A stretch of DNA of 6,359 nucleotides from Caulobacteraceae bacterium (lineage in GTDB: Bacteria; Pseudomonadota; Alphaproteobacteria; Caulobacterales; Caulobacteraceae). Location: assembly GCA_028291305.1 (NCBI GenBank), contig JAQGII010000371.1, positions 1-6,359 on the forward strand. Direction: 5' to 3'. Below, piece after piece: positions 1-5,163 of this stretch (its first letter is position 1; the number at the start of each line of letters is the position of its first letter). The notes beneath the pieces were generated by a model. It was given only the letters and a program-made list of their open reading frames with translations. It was not told where the DNA came from and did not search any database. The translations under genes and the position numbers were made by a program.

Positions 1-320
1 CACTGCCAGAGGTCGCGCGACAGCACGAAGTTGTTCTGCACGATCCGGTCGGCGTCCGGCTCCGTGGTCGACGAGATCGCGCCCATGTGCACCACGGCCT
101 CGACCCTGTCGGCGCGGGCGTCGAGCCAGTCGAACATGCGTTCGGGCTCGACGAAGTCGGCGACGGGGTGCTTGGCGATGTTGCGCCATTTGCCCTGGTC
201 GGCGGCGCGCAGGCGGTCGCACACCGCCACGTCATAGGCGTCGCCCTCGGTCAGGCGGGCGACGATGTTGGAGCCGATGAACCCCGCCCCACCCGTGACC
301 AGCACGATCCGGCGGCTCAT
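1..320 (-). CDS. hldD: ADP-L-glycero-D-manno-heptose 6-epimerase, N-terminal part
   Basis: Cytoplasmic NAD(P)-dependent short-chain dehydrogenase/epimerase that converts ADP-D-glycero-beta-D-manno-heptose to the L-glycero epimer, the last step in making the heptose donor for the lipopolysaccharide inner core. The gene runs off the left edge; 106 residues are visible. Reading leftward from the ATG at 318-320, the protein opens with a beta strand and the Rossmann nucleotide-binding motif TGGAGFIGSN (residues 9-18). HMGAISSTTE (78-87) followed by a QNNF segment (95-98) closely matches the HldD family pattern, in which a similar SSTTE and NN stretch follows the Rossmann strand. The catalytic Ser/Tyr/Lys residues would lie beyond the edge. 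The start codon overlaps the hldE stop as ATGA (317-320), so translation is probably coupled. Another extended-SDR sugar epimerase is possible, but coupling to hldE and the SSTTE motif make HldD the clear choice. Confidence 0.9.
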   Translation of the reverse strand, partial: MSRRIVLVTGGAGFIGSNIVARLTEGDAYDVAVCDRLRAADQGKWRNIAKHPVADFVEPERMFDWLDARADRVEAVVHMGAISSTTEPDADRIVQNNFVLSRDLWQ

Positions 321-1789
321 GCCTGGCGTTCCCTCATCCGCGCGATGGCGGCGCTCGTGGAGTAGCCATCGACGATGTCGGCCAGGCGCACCTCGCCGCC
401 GTAGGACTGCACCAGGTCGGCCCCGACCACGGTCTGCACCGTATAGTCGGCGCCCTTGATCAGGATGTCGGGACGGATGGCGCGGATCAGCTCGATCGGG
501 GTGGCCTCGGAGAAGGACGTCACCAGGTCGACGTGGCTGAGGCCCGCCAGCACCAGGGCGCGGGATTCCAGGTCGTTGACCGGGCGGCCCTCCCCCTTCA
601 GCGCCCGCACCGAGCCGTCGCTGTTGAGGCCCACCACCAGCCGGTCGCACCAGGCGCGGGCCTGGGTCAGGTAGGCGACGTGGCCGCGGTGCAGGACGTC
701 GAAACAGCCGTTGGTGAAGCCGACCTTCAGGCCCTGGGCCCGCCAGCGTTCGGATTCGGCGCGGGCCTGCTCCACGGTGACGATCTTGGCCTCGGCCGGC
801 CCCAGGTGCGCGGCCAGCTCCGCGTCGATCAGCTCGGCCGGAGTCACCACGGCGGTGCCCACCTTGGTCACGGCCACGCCGGACGCCAGCACGGCGAAGG
901 CCACGGCGTCGTGCAGGTCGGCCTTGGTGGCCAGGGCCAGGCCCAGGGCCGCCAGCCCGGTGTCGCCGGCGCCGGACACGTCGAACACCCGGCGGGGCAC
1001 GCCGCGGACATGGCGCACCGGCTGGCCGCGCACCGCCATCGACATGCCCTTGGCCCCGCGCGTCACCAGGATGGCCTTGGCCGAGCAGTCGCCGAGCACG
1101 GCGGCCAGGGCGGCCTCGACCTGCTCGTCGGTGTCGGTCGGCATGCGGGTGAGCACCGAAAGCTCCAGCGCATTCGGCTTGATCAGGTCGGCCTCGCCGT
1201 ACTTGACCAGGCTGTGGGCCTTGGCGTCGACGATCAGCACCGCGCCACAGGCCTTGGCCGCCCGCAGGCAGGCGTCGATCACGGCCGGGGTGACAGCGCC
1301 CTTGGCGTAGTCGGACAGCAGGATCGCGCCGGCGTCCTCGGCGGCGTGTTCGATGGCGCGGATCAGTCCCGCCTCGACATCGCGCCGGATCGGCTGCGAG
1401 TCCTCGGAATCGAGGCGTAGGAGTTGCTGGCCGCCGGCCACGAACCGGGTCTTGACCGTGGTCGGGCGGCCCGGCGCCACCACCAGATGGCTTTCCAGGC
1501 CGACGTCGGCCCCGACCAGGGCCAGGGCCTCGCTGGCGCCCGCGTCATCGCCGATCACTCCGACCAGGGCGGCCCGCCCGCCCAGGCCGGCGACGTTGCG
1601 CGCCACATTGCCCACGCCGCCGAGCATCGACTGTTCGGAAGCGCGCAGCAGCACTGGGATCGGCGCTTCGGGAGAGATGCGGGTGACGTCGCCGTAGACG
1701 TAGCGATCGATCATCAGGTCGCCCACGCAGACGACGCGGGCGTCGTGCACGATGGCCTGCAGCAGGGGCTGGAGGGCGGAGAGATTCAT
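317..1789 (-). CDS. hldE: bifunctional heptose-7-phosphate kinase / heptose-1-phosphate adenylyltransferase
   Basis: Cytoplasmic two-domain enzyme of ADP-heptose synthesis. It phosphorylates D-glycero-beta-D-manno-heptose 7-phosphate at C1, and after GmhB removes the 7-phosphate it adenylylates the product. It is 490 residues long, close to the roughly 477 of E. coli HldE. The N-terminal PfkB/ribokinase domain (about 15-330) shows DLMIDRYVYGDVTRISPEAP (24-43), GGVGNVARN (57-65) and the anion-hole/catalytic motif DVSGAGDT (270-277, base D276). The C-terminal cytidylyltransferase-like domain (about 350-490) shows TNGCFDVLHRGH (359-370) with the HxGH nucleotide-binding signature at 367-370, GLNSD (387-391), GRPVND (401-406), KGADY (445-449) and a terminal STSAAIARM. 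Both domains look intact, so this is the fused form rather than split hldA/hldC. An in-frame TAG lies three codons before the ATG, which makes 1789 the earliest possible start. No well-placed Shine-Dalgarno sequence is visible; the only GGAGG lies 21 nt upstream inside a small hairpin. It overlaps hldD downstream. Confidence 0.97.
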   Translation of the reverse strand: MNLSALQPLLQAIVHDARVVCVGDLMIDRYVYGDVTRISPEAPIPVLLRASEQSMLGGVGNVARNVAGLGGRAALVGVIGDDAGASEALALVGADVGLESHLVVAPGRPTTVKTRFVAGGQQLLRLDSEDSQPIRRDVEAGLIRAIEHAAEDAGAILLSDYAKGAVTPAVIDACLRAAKACGAVLIVDAKAHSLVKYGEADLIKPNALELSVLTRMPTDTDEQVEAALAAVLGDCSAKAILVTRGAKGMSMAVRGQPVRHVRGVPRRVFDVSGAGDTGLAALGLALATKADLHDAVAFAVLASGVAVTKVGTAVVTPAELIDAELAAHLGPAEAKIVTVEQARAESERWRAQGLKVGFTNGCFDVLHRGHVAYLTQARAWCDRLVVGLNSDGSVRALKGEGRPVNDLESRALVLAGLSHVDLVTSFSEATPIELIRAIRPDILIKGADYTVQTVVGADLVQSYGGEVRLADIVDGYSTSAAIARMRERQA

Positions 1790-1801
1790 GGCTCGGTTCT
1801 A

Positions 1802-1815
1802 GGAGGTTCCCCTCC
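1802..1815 (-). promoter_or_regulatory. hairpin in the hldE leader that pairs a GGAGG with CCTCC
   Basis: Read on the minus strand, GGAGG (1815-1811), GGAA (1810-1807) and CCTCC (1806-1802) form a perfect five-pair stem capped by a GNRA-type tetraloop. Its base lies 12 nt before the hldE ATG. The GGAGG is the only strong Shine-Dalgarno-like sequence in the leader, but it is 21 nt from the start and would be paired in the hairpin. The 3' arm followed by T reads CCTCCT, the same as the 16S anti-Shine-Dalgarno core. The pairing is visible; any effect on translation is inference, and such a short GC-rich palindrome could occur by chance. Confidence 0.3.
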
Positions 1816-1818
1816 GTT

Positions 1819-1841
1819 CGTCATCCCCCGGCTTGACCGGG
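1819..1841 (+). repeat. solitary partial arm of the intergenic composite repeat
   Basis: These 23 bases equal the outer part of the left arm of the composite repeat found at 1864-2014 and 4959-5128: the CGTCATC terminus, then CCCGG, a CTTGA loop and CCGGG. Homology stops after 1841, where the full arm would continue with more G and then ACCCAAGC. It is in plus orientation and sits 22 bp from the next composite unit. It is probably a truncated relic or half unit. Confidence 0.7.
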
Positions 1842-1863
1842 ATGGGCTCGGACGCTCCCTCAT

Positions 1864-2014
1864 CGTCATCCTCCGGGCGCTCGAAGAGCGAACCGGGGGA
1901 CCCAAGCCACGCTGGCCGAAGACCCGATCAGGATATCCCGCAGTGGGCCGATCTTCATGAGCGCCTGGACAGGTGATCGTCGCTTGGGTCCCCCGGTCAA
2001 GCCGGGGGATGACG
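1864..2014 (-). repeat. composite intergenic repeat, copy 1 (151 bp, minus orientation)
   Basis: The element is bounded by CGTCATC (1864-1870) and its complement GATGACG (2008-2014). The 1990-2008 arm is a seven-pair hairpin, CCCCCGG and CCGGGGG around TCAAG. The other arm (1864-1907) keeps the outer CGTCATCC and the inner ACCGGGGGACCCAAGC, but carries an extra stem-loop CGCTC-GAA-GAGCG (1878-1890). The two arms face each other as inverted repeats around a core of about 70 bp. Reverse-complemented, the whole unit aligns end to end with 4959-5128: the first 44 bases of the arm (from 2015 inward) differ at one position, and a core block ending in GCCCACTG is clearly shared. It fills most of the gap between kdsA and hldE. 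It has no transposase and no convincing reading frame, and resembles REP/BIME- or MITE-like elements. Confidence 0.85.
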
Positions 2015-2058
2015 GTATTTGCCCGCCCCGCCCAACCCACCGAATGCCAGTTGTGGCC

Positions 2059-2919
2059 CTAGCTGCGCACCGCCTGGTGCAGCGCCTTCAGGGTGGACAG
2101 CAGGGCCGCCGCCGAATCGAGCGGCAGGCAGCTGGGCCCGTCGCACAGGGCCTTGTCGGGATCGGGGTGGAATTCCAGGAACACGCCGTCGGCGCCCGCC
2201 GCCACGGCGGCCTTGGCGATCACCGGCACGCCTTCGCGCCGCCCGCCGGTCGAGCCGCCGCCGGTGCGCGGATCGGCGCCGGGAAGCTGCACGGCATGGG
2301 TGGCGTCGATGGTCACCGGCACGCCCAGGCGCTGCATCTCGCCGATCGCCAGCATGTCGACCACCAGGTTGTTGTAGCCGAACGAGCTGCCCCGCTCGCA
2401 CATGACGATGGGGAGGCCGGGCACCGCCTCGCGCGCCTTGTCGATGATGTTCTTGACGTCCCAGGGGGCCAGGAACTGGGCCTTCTTGACGTGCAGCCAG
2501 CCGCCGGCGGCGCTGGTGGCGCGGGCCGCGGCGACCACCAGATCGGTCTGGCGGCAGAGGAAGGCGGGGATCTGCACCAGGTCGGCGACGGCGGCCACGG
2601 CCTCGGCCTGGTCGATCTCGTGGATGTCGGTGGCGACCGGGACATCCAGCGCCCGCTTGACCTCCGCCAGCATGGCCAAGCCCTCCTTCAGGCCAGGCCC
2701 GCGGTAGCTCTTGATCGACGAGCGGTTGGCCTTGTCGAAGCTGGCCTTGAACACGAACGGCAGGCCGAGCTCCGCGGTGACCTGCTTGAGATGCCGCCCG
2801 ACGCCGAGCGCCAGGTCGAGATTTTCCAGGACATTCAGGCCGGCGATCACGACCAGGGGTTGGCCGGCCCCGAGCGAGATATTCCAGCGCTCCAGGCGAA
2901 CGACGTTAGGCTCAATCAA
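2059..2919 (-). CDS. kdsA: 3-deoxy-D-manno-octulosonate 8-phosphate synthase
   Basis: Cytoplasmic aldol-type enzyme that condenses phosphoenolpyruvate with D-arabinose 5-phosphate to give Kdo-8-phosphate, the committed step of Kdo synthesis for the lipopolysaccharide inner core. Motifs (numbered from the TTG start): AGLNVLEN (26-33), KASFDKANRSS (58-68) for substrate and PEP binding, DATHAVQ (205-211), GGRRE (225-229), EFHPDP (249-254) and CDGPSCLPL (259-267). Asn29, where metal-dependent enzymes have Cys, together with CDGP, marks the metal-independent class I type. I chose the TTG at 2919: it gives 286 residues (E. coli 284), and a GGAG lies 8 nt upstream. The in-frame GTG at 3003 would add 28 residues with only about half G/C at third positions (the body is nearly all G/C), no family match and a weaker ribosome site. 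The gene is divergent from the cysteine synthase and lies on the same strand as hldE/hldD, separated from them by the repeat. Confidence 0.95.
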   Translation of the reverse strand: MIEPNVVRLERWNISLGAGQPLVVIAGLNVLENLDLALGVGRHLKQVTAELGLPFVFKASFDKANRSSIKSYRGPGLKEGLAMLAEVKRALDVPVATDIHEIDQAEAVAAVADLVQIPAFLCRQTDLVVAAARATSAAGGWLHVKKAQFLAPWDVKNIIDKAREAVPGLPIVMCERGSSFGYNNLVVDMLAIGEMQRLGVPVTIDATHAVQLPGADPRTGGGSTGGRREGVPVIAKAAVAAGADGVFLEFHPDPDKALCDGPSCLPLDSAAALLSTLKALHQAVRS

Positions 2920-3059
2920 GACGGAAGCTCCGGCGAAGCGTTGCGGCGTACAAGTGGCTTGCCGGGTCGATTGACACAAGGCTTCAAAATCAACACCTGT
3001 CACACCGTCGCCCGCCGTCCCGCGGGCGCGCCTGTTCCTGGTCTGCTGCGAGCCTGTCG
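2920..3059. promoter_or_regulatory. divergent promoter region between kdsA and the cysteine synthase gene
   Basis: If kdsA starts at 2919, these 140 bp must carry the promoters of both divergent genes. The stretch 2965-3000 is the most AT-rich of the surrounding DNA. On the plus strand it has an exact TTGACA (2971-2976), but no good -10 at 16-18 bp (CACCTG follows at 17 bp). TGACA (2972-2976) recurs inverted as TGTCA (2998-3002), which might be an operator half-site pair, though the arms are short. I see no riboswitch-like structure. The region is well supported as regulatory by position; the individual boxes are weak. Confidence 0.45.
2928..2931 (-). promoter_or_regulatory. ribosome binding site supporting the TTG start of kdsA
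   Basis: GGAG on the minus strand lies 8 nt before the TTG at 2919-2917, a normal distance. It helps favour this start over the GTG at 3003, whose upstream sequence has only scattered G-rich triplets. Confidence 0.5.
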
Positions 3060-4061
3060 ATGAAACTCAGCCGAAGCGTGGTCGAAGCCATCGGCGACAC
3101 CCCGCTGATCCGCCTGCGCCGGGCCAGCGAGGCGACGGGGTGCGAGATCTGGGCCAAGGCCGAGTTCATGAATCCCGGCCAGTCGGTCAAGGACCGCGCC
3201 GCCCTCTACATCATCCGCGACGCCGAGCGGCGGGGCCTGCTGAAGCCCGGCGGGACCATCGTCGAGGGCACCGCCGGCAACACCGGCATCGGCCTGGCCC
3301 TGGTCGGCTCGGCGCTGGGCTACAAGACCATGATCGTCATCCCGCGCACCCAGAGCCAGGAGAAGAAGGACGCCATCCGCCTGCTGGGCGCCGAACTGGT
3401 CGAGGTGGACGCCGTCCCCTACTCAAATCCGGGCAATTACGTGAGGTATTCCGGGACGTTGGCGGACAAACTTGCCAAGACAGAGCCGAACGGCGCGATC
3501 TGGGCCAACCAGTTCGACAACGTGGCCAACCGCCAGGCCCATGTGGAGACCACGGCCCAGGAGATCTGGCGCCAGACCGGCGGCAAGGTCGACGGCTTCG
3601 TCTCGTCGGTGGGGTCGGGCGGCACCCTGGCGGGCGTGGCCATGGGCCTGCGCGAGCACGATCCCAAGGTCGCCATCGCCCTCGCCGACCCGTTCGGCGC
3701 CGCGCTGTTCAACTGGTACACGGCGGGCGAGCTGAAGTCGGAAGGGACCTCGATCACCGAGGGCATCGGCCAGGGCCGGATCACCGCCAACCTCGAGGGC
3801 CTGGAGGTCGACTACGCCTACCAGATCCCGGACGCCGAGGCGCTGGAGGTGATCTTCGACCTCGTGCAGCACGAAGGGCTGTGCATGGGCGGCTCGACCG
3901 GCGTCAACATCGCCGGCGCCATGCGGCTGGCGCGCGACCTAGGGCCCGGCAAGACCATCGTCACCCTGCTGTGCGACCACGGCAGCCGCTACCAGAGCAA
4001 GATCTTCAACCCGCAGTTCCTGCGCGAGCGCGACCTGCCCGTGCCGCAGTGGCTGGCGTAG
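3060..4061 (+). CDS. cysteine synthase-family PLP enzyme
   Basis: Fold-type II PLP enzyme of the cysteine synthase/cystathionine beta-synthase family, expected to replace the O-acetyl or similar leaving group of an activated serine with sulfide to make cysteine in the cytoplasm. It is 333 residues long, slightly more than typical CysK (about 310-323), and lacks CBS domains. IGDTPLIRL (11-19) opens the fold. The PLP Schiff-base lysine is K44 in NPGQSVKDRA (38-47). The substrate loop is TAGNTGIG (71-78), where classical CysK has TSGNTG. The phosphate-binding loop is GSGGT (185-189). SITEGIGQGR (231-240) and the tail CDHGSRYQSKIF (305-316) point to the CysK-like branch rather than E. coli-type CysK or CysM, so I give no symbol. 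The ATG at 3060 puts IGDTPL at the usual place; its ribosome site is weak. The sulfurtransferase gene begins 8 bp after the stop, so the two are very likely one operon. A run of less GC-rich codons lies at residues 122-141. Confidence 0.93.
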   Translation: MKLSRSVVEAIGDTPLIRLRRASEATGCEIWAKAEFMNPGQSVKDRAALYIIRDAERRGLLKPGGTIVEGTAGNTGIGLALVGSALGYKTMIVIPRTQSQEKKDAIRLLGAELVEVDAVPYSNPGNYVRYSGTLADKLAKTEPNGAIWANQFDNVANRQAHVETTAQEIWRQTGGKVDGFVSSVGSGGTLAGVAMGLREHDPKVAIALADPFGAALFNWYTAGELKSEGTSITEGIGQGRITANLEGLEVDYAYQIPDAEALEVIFDLVQHEGLCMGGSTGVNIAGAMRLARDLGPGKTIVTLLCDHGSRYQSKIFNPQFLRERDLPVPQWLA

Positions 4062-4063
4062 GA
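4060..4063 (+). promoter_or_regulatory. ribosome binding site of the sulfurtransferase gene, overlapping the previous stop
   Basis: AGGA shares its first two bases with the TAG stop of the cysteine synthase gene and lies 6 nt before the ATG at 4070. It fixes the start of the downstream gene at 4070, although the frame is open much farther upstream, and suggests translational coupling. Confidence 0.65.
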
Positions 4064-4069
4064 CGCTCC

Positions 4070-4915
4070 ATGATCACCCCGCGCGACCCCATCGTCTCGA
4101 CCCGTTGGCTGGCGGACCGGCTCAAGGAGCCGGGCCTGCGCATCGTCGACGCGCCGTTCTACATGCCCGGCGACCCTCGAACCCCCAGCGGGGAATTTGA
4201 AAAAGAACACATCCCCGGCGCGGTGCTGTTCGACCTTGAGGAGATCAAGGACAGGGCCAACCCCCTGCCCCACATGCTGACCTCGCCCGAGGCCTTCGCT
4301 GAGGCGGTCGGGCGGCTGGGCATCGCGGAAGGCGACCGGATCGTGGTCTACGACCACGTCGGCCTGCTGTCGGCCGGCCGGGTGTGGTGGAACTTCCGCG
4401 TCATGGGCCACGACGAGGTCTATGTGCTGGACGGCGGCCTGCCGCGCTGGATCGCCGAGGGCCGGCCGCTGGCCAGCGGGCCGGTGACCAGCGTCATCCA
4501 GCCCTTCCGGGCGAGCTTCCGGCCGCGGCTGGTGCAGGGCATCGAGCAGGTCAAGGCGGCCCTGGCCGGCGGCGTCCAGGTGCTGGACGCCCGCGCCCGC
4601 GACCGCTTCCAGGGAACGGCGCCGGAGCCCCGCCCCGGCCTGCCCTCGGGCCACATGCCGGGCGCGTTCAACACGCCCCACGCCGAGCTGATCGCCGACG
4701 GCGCGCTCAAGAGCAAGGAAGAGCTCGCGGCCCTGTTCGCGGGGGAAGGCGTCGATCTGGACAAGCCGATCGTCACCAGCTGCGGCTCGGGCGTCAGCGC
4801 GGCCATCATCGCCCTGGCCCTGGCCCGCCTCGGCCGCTGGGATGCGCCGGTCTACGACGGTTCGTGGACGGAATGGGCGTCGCGGACCGACACGCAGATC
4901 GTGACGGGGGCCTGA
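4070..4915 (+). CDS. sseA: 3-mercaptopyruvate sulfurtransferase, tandem rhodanese domains
   Basis: Transfers sulfane sulfur from 3-mercaptopyruvate (or thiosulfate) to thiol acceptors or cyanide through a cysteine persulfide. The 281 residues match E. coli SseA in length (281). The inactive N-terminal rhodanese domain (about 8-130) has HIPGAVLFD (47-55), VVYDHVG (92-98), SAGRVWW (101-107) and VLDGGLPRW (119-127). The catalytic C-terminal domain (about 158-275) has VLDARARDRFQG (171-182), EPRPG (186-190) with the arginine conserved in this group, SGHMPGAFN (193-201), and the active-site loop CGSGVS with nucleophile C238. CG(S/T)GV is typical of mercaptopyruvate sulfurtransferases, whereas thiosulfate sulfurtransferases usually carry CRKGV. 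There is no signal peptide, so it should be cytoplasmic. The start is set by the AGGA 6 nt upstream. Pairing with the cysteine synthase suggests a shared role in cysteine-derived sulfur handling. Substrate preference is inferred from the loop alone. Confidence 0.93.
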   Translation: MITPRDPIVSTRWLADRLKEPGLRIVDAPFYMPGDPRTPSGEFEKEHIPGAVLFDLEEIKDRANPLPHMLTSPEAFAEAVGRLGIAEGDRIVVYDHVGLLSAGRVWWNFRVMGHDEVYVLDGGLPRWIAEGRPLASGPVTSVIQPFRASFRPRLVQGIEQVKAALAGGVQVLDARARDRFQGTAPEPRPGLPSGHMPGAFNTPHAELIADGALKSKEELAALFAGEGVDLDKPIVTSCGSGVSAAIIALALARLGRWDAPVYDGSWTEWASRTDTQIVTGA

Positions 4916-4958
4916 GCGGGATGGCGGGTTTCGCGCAGCCCCCTGGTCCTCCCAATAC

Positions 4959-5128
4959 CGTCATCCCCCGGCTTGACCGGGGCACCCAAGCGACGATCAC
5001 CGGTTCACGCGCTCGTGGAGATCAGCCCACTGGGCGTTGCCCTAGTCGATCCGGGCGCAGACGGCAGGGCCTTCGGCTAATGTCGCTTGGGTCCCCCGGT
5101 ACGTCCTTCGGACGTCCGTGGGATGACG
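4959..5128 (+). repeat. composite intergenic repeat, copy 2 (170 bp, plus orientation)
   Basis: Second copy of the element at 1864-2014, in the opposite orientation. Its left arm (4959-5001) has the CGTCATC terminus and a hairpin with CTTGA loop at 4965-4982. The core includes AGATCAGCCCACTG (5019-5032). The right arm starts at GCTTGGGTCCCCCGGT (5085-5100), carries the stem-loop ACGTCC-TTC-GGACGT (5101-5115), and ends in GATGACG (5122-5128). Relative to copy 1 there are 19 extra bases in the middle, near 5046-5070. It lies in the gap between two convergent genes, where its hairpins might aid transcription stop, though no U-tract follows them. Confidence 0.85.
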
Positions 5129-5163
5129 GCGTGGAATGACGATGTGAGGAGGCGTGCGGGGCG

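Noticed and set aside
533..1420. 295-codon plus-strand open frame opposite hldE
   Set aside because: It is rich in His, Gly, Gln and Ala, as expected of the complement of GC-biased coding DNA. hldE is complete and unmistakable on the other strand.
1864..2014. Repeat as a Caulobacter intergenic repeat carrying a CcrM methylation site
   Set aside because: Those known repeats are associated with GANTC. Neither copy here contains GANTC, so a link to CcrM is not supported.
1786..2040. 84-codon minus-strand frame with a VIPRLDRGTQATI segment
   Set aside because: This peptide is simply the translated repeat arm; similar spurious small proteins arise wherever the repeat occurs.
2971..2999. Sigma-70 promoter for the cysteine synthase gene based on the exact TTGACA
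   Set aside because: The hexamer at 17-bp spacing is CACCTG, which does not resemble a -10 box, and no Caulobacter-type GCTANAWC follows. I kept it only as part of the divergent region.
1957..3063. 368-codon plus-strand open frame opposite kdsA
   Set aside because: It is a mirror of kdsA codon bias with no domain motif, and begins inside the repeat.
3140..4069. A long open frame running through the cysteine synthase gene in another frame into the sulfurtransferase, which would add about 310 residues to its N terminus
   Set aside because: The extra part is Arg/Gly/Pro-rich, typical of an out-of-frame reading of GC-rich DNA, and it overlaps a gene with intact catalytic motifs. The ATG at 4070 has a good ribosome site and gives the SseA family length.
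4959..5128. CRISPR array or rho-independent terminator
   Set aside because: There are no regularly spaced direct repeats with unique spacers, and the GC-rich hairpins are not followed by a run of T on either strand. A terminator role remains possible but is not shown.
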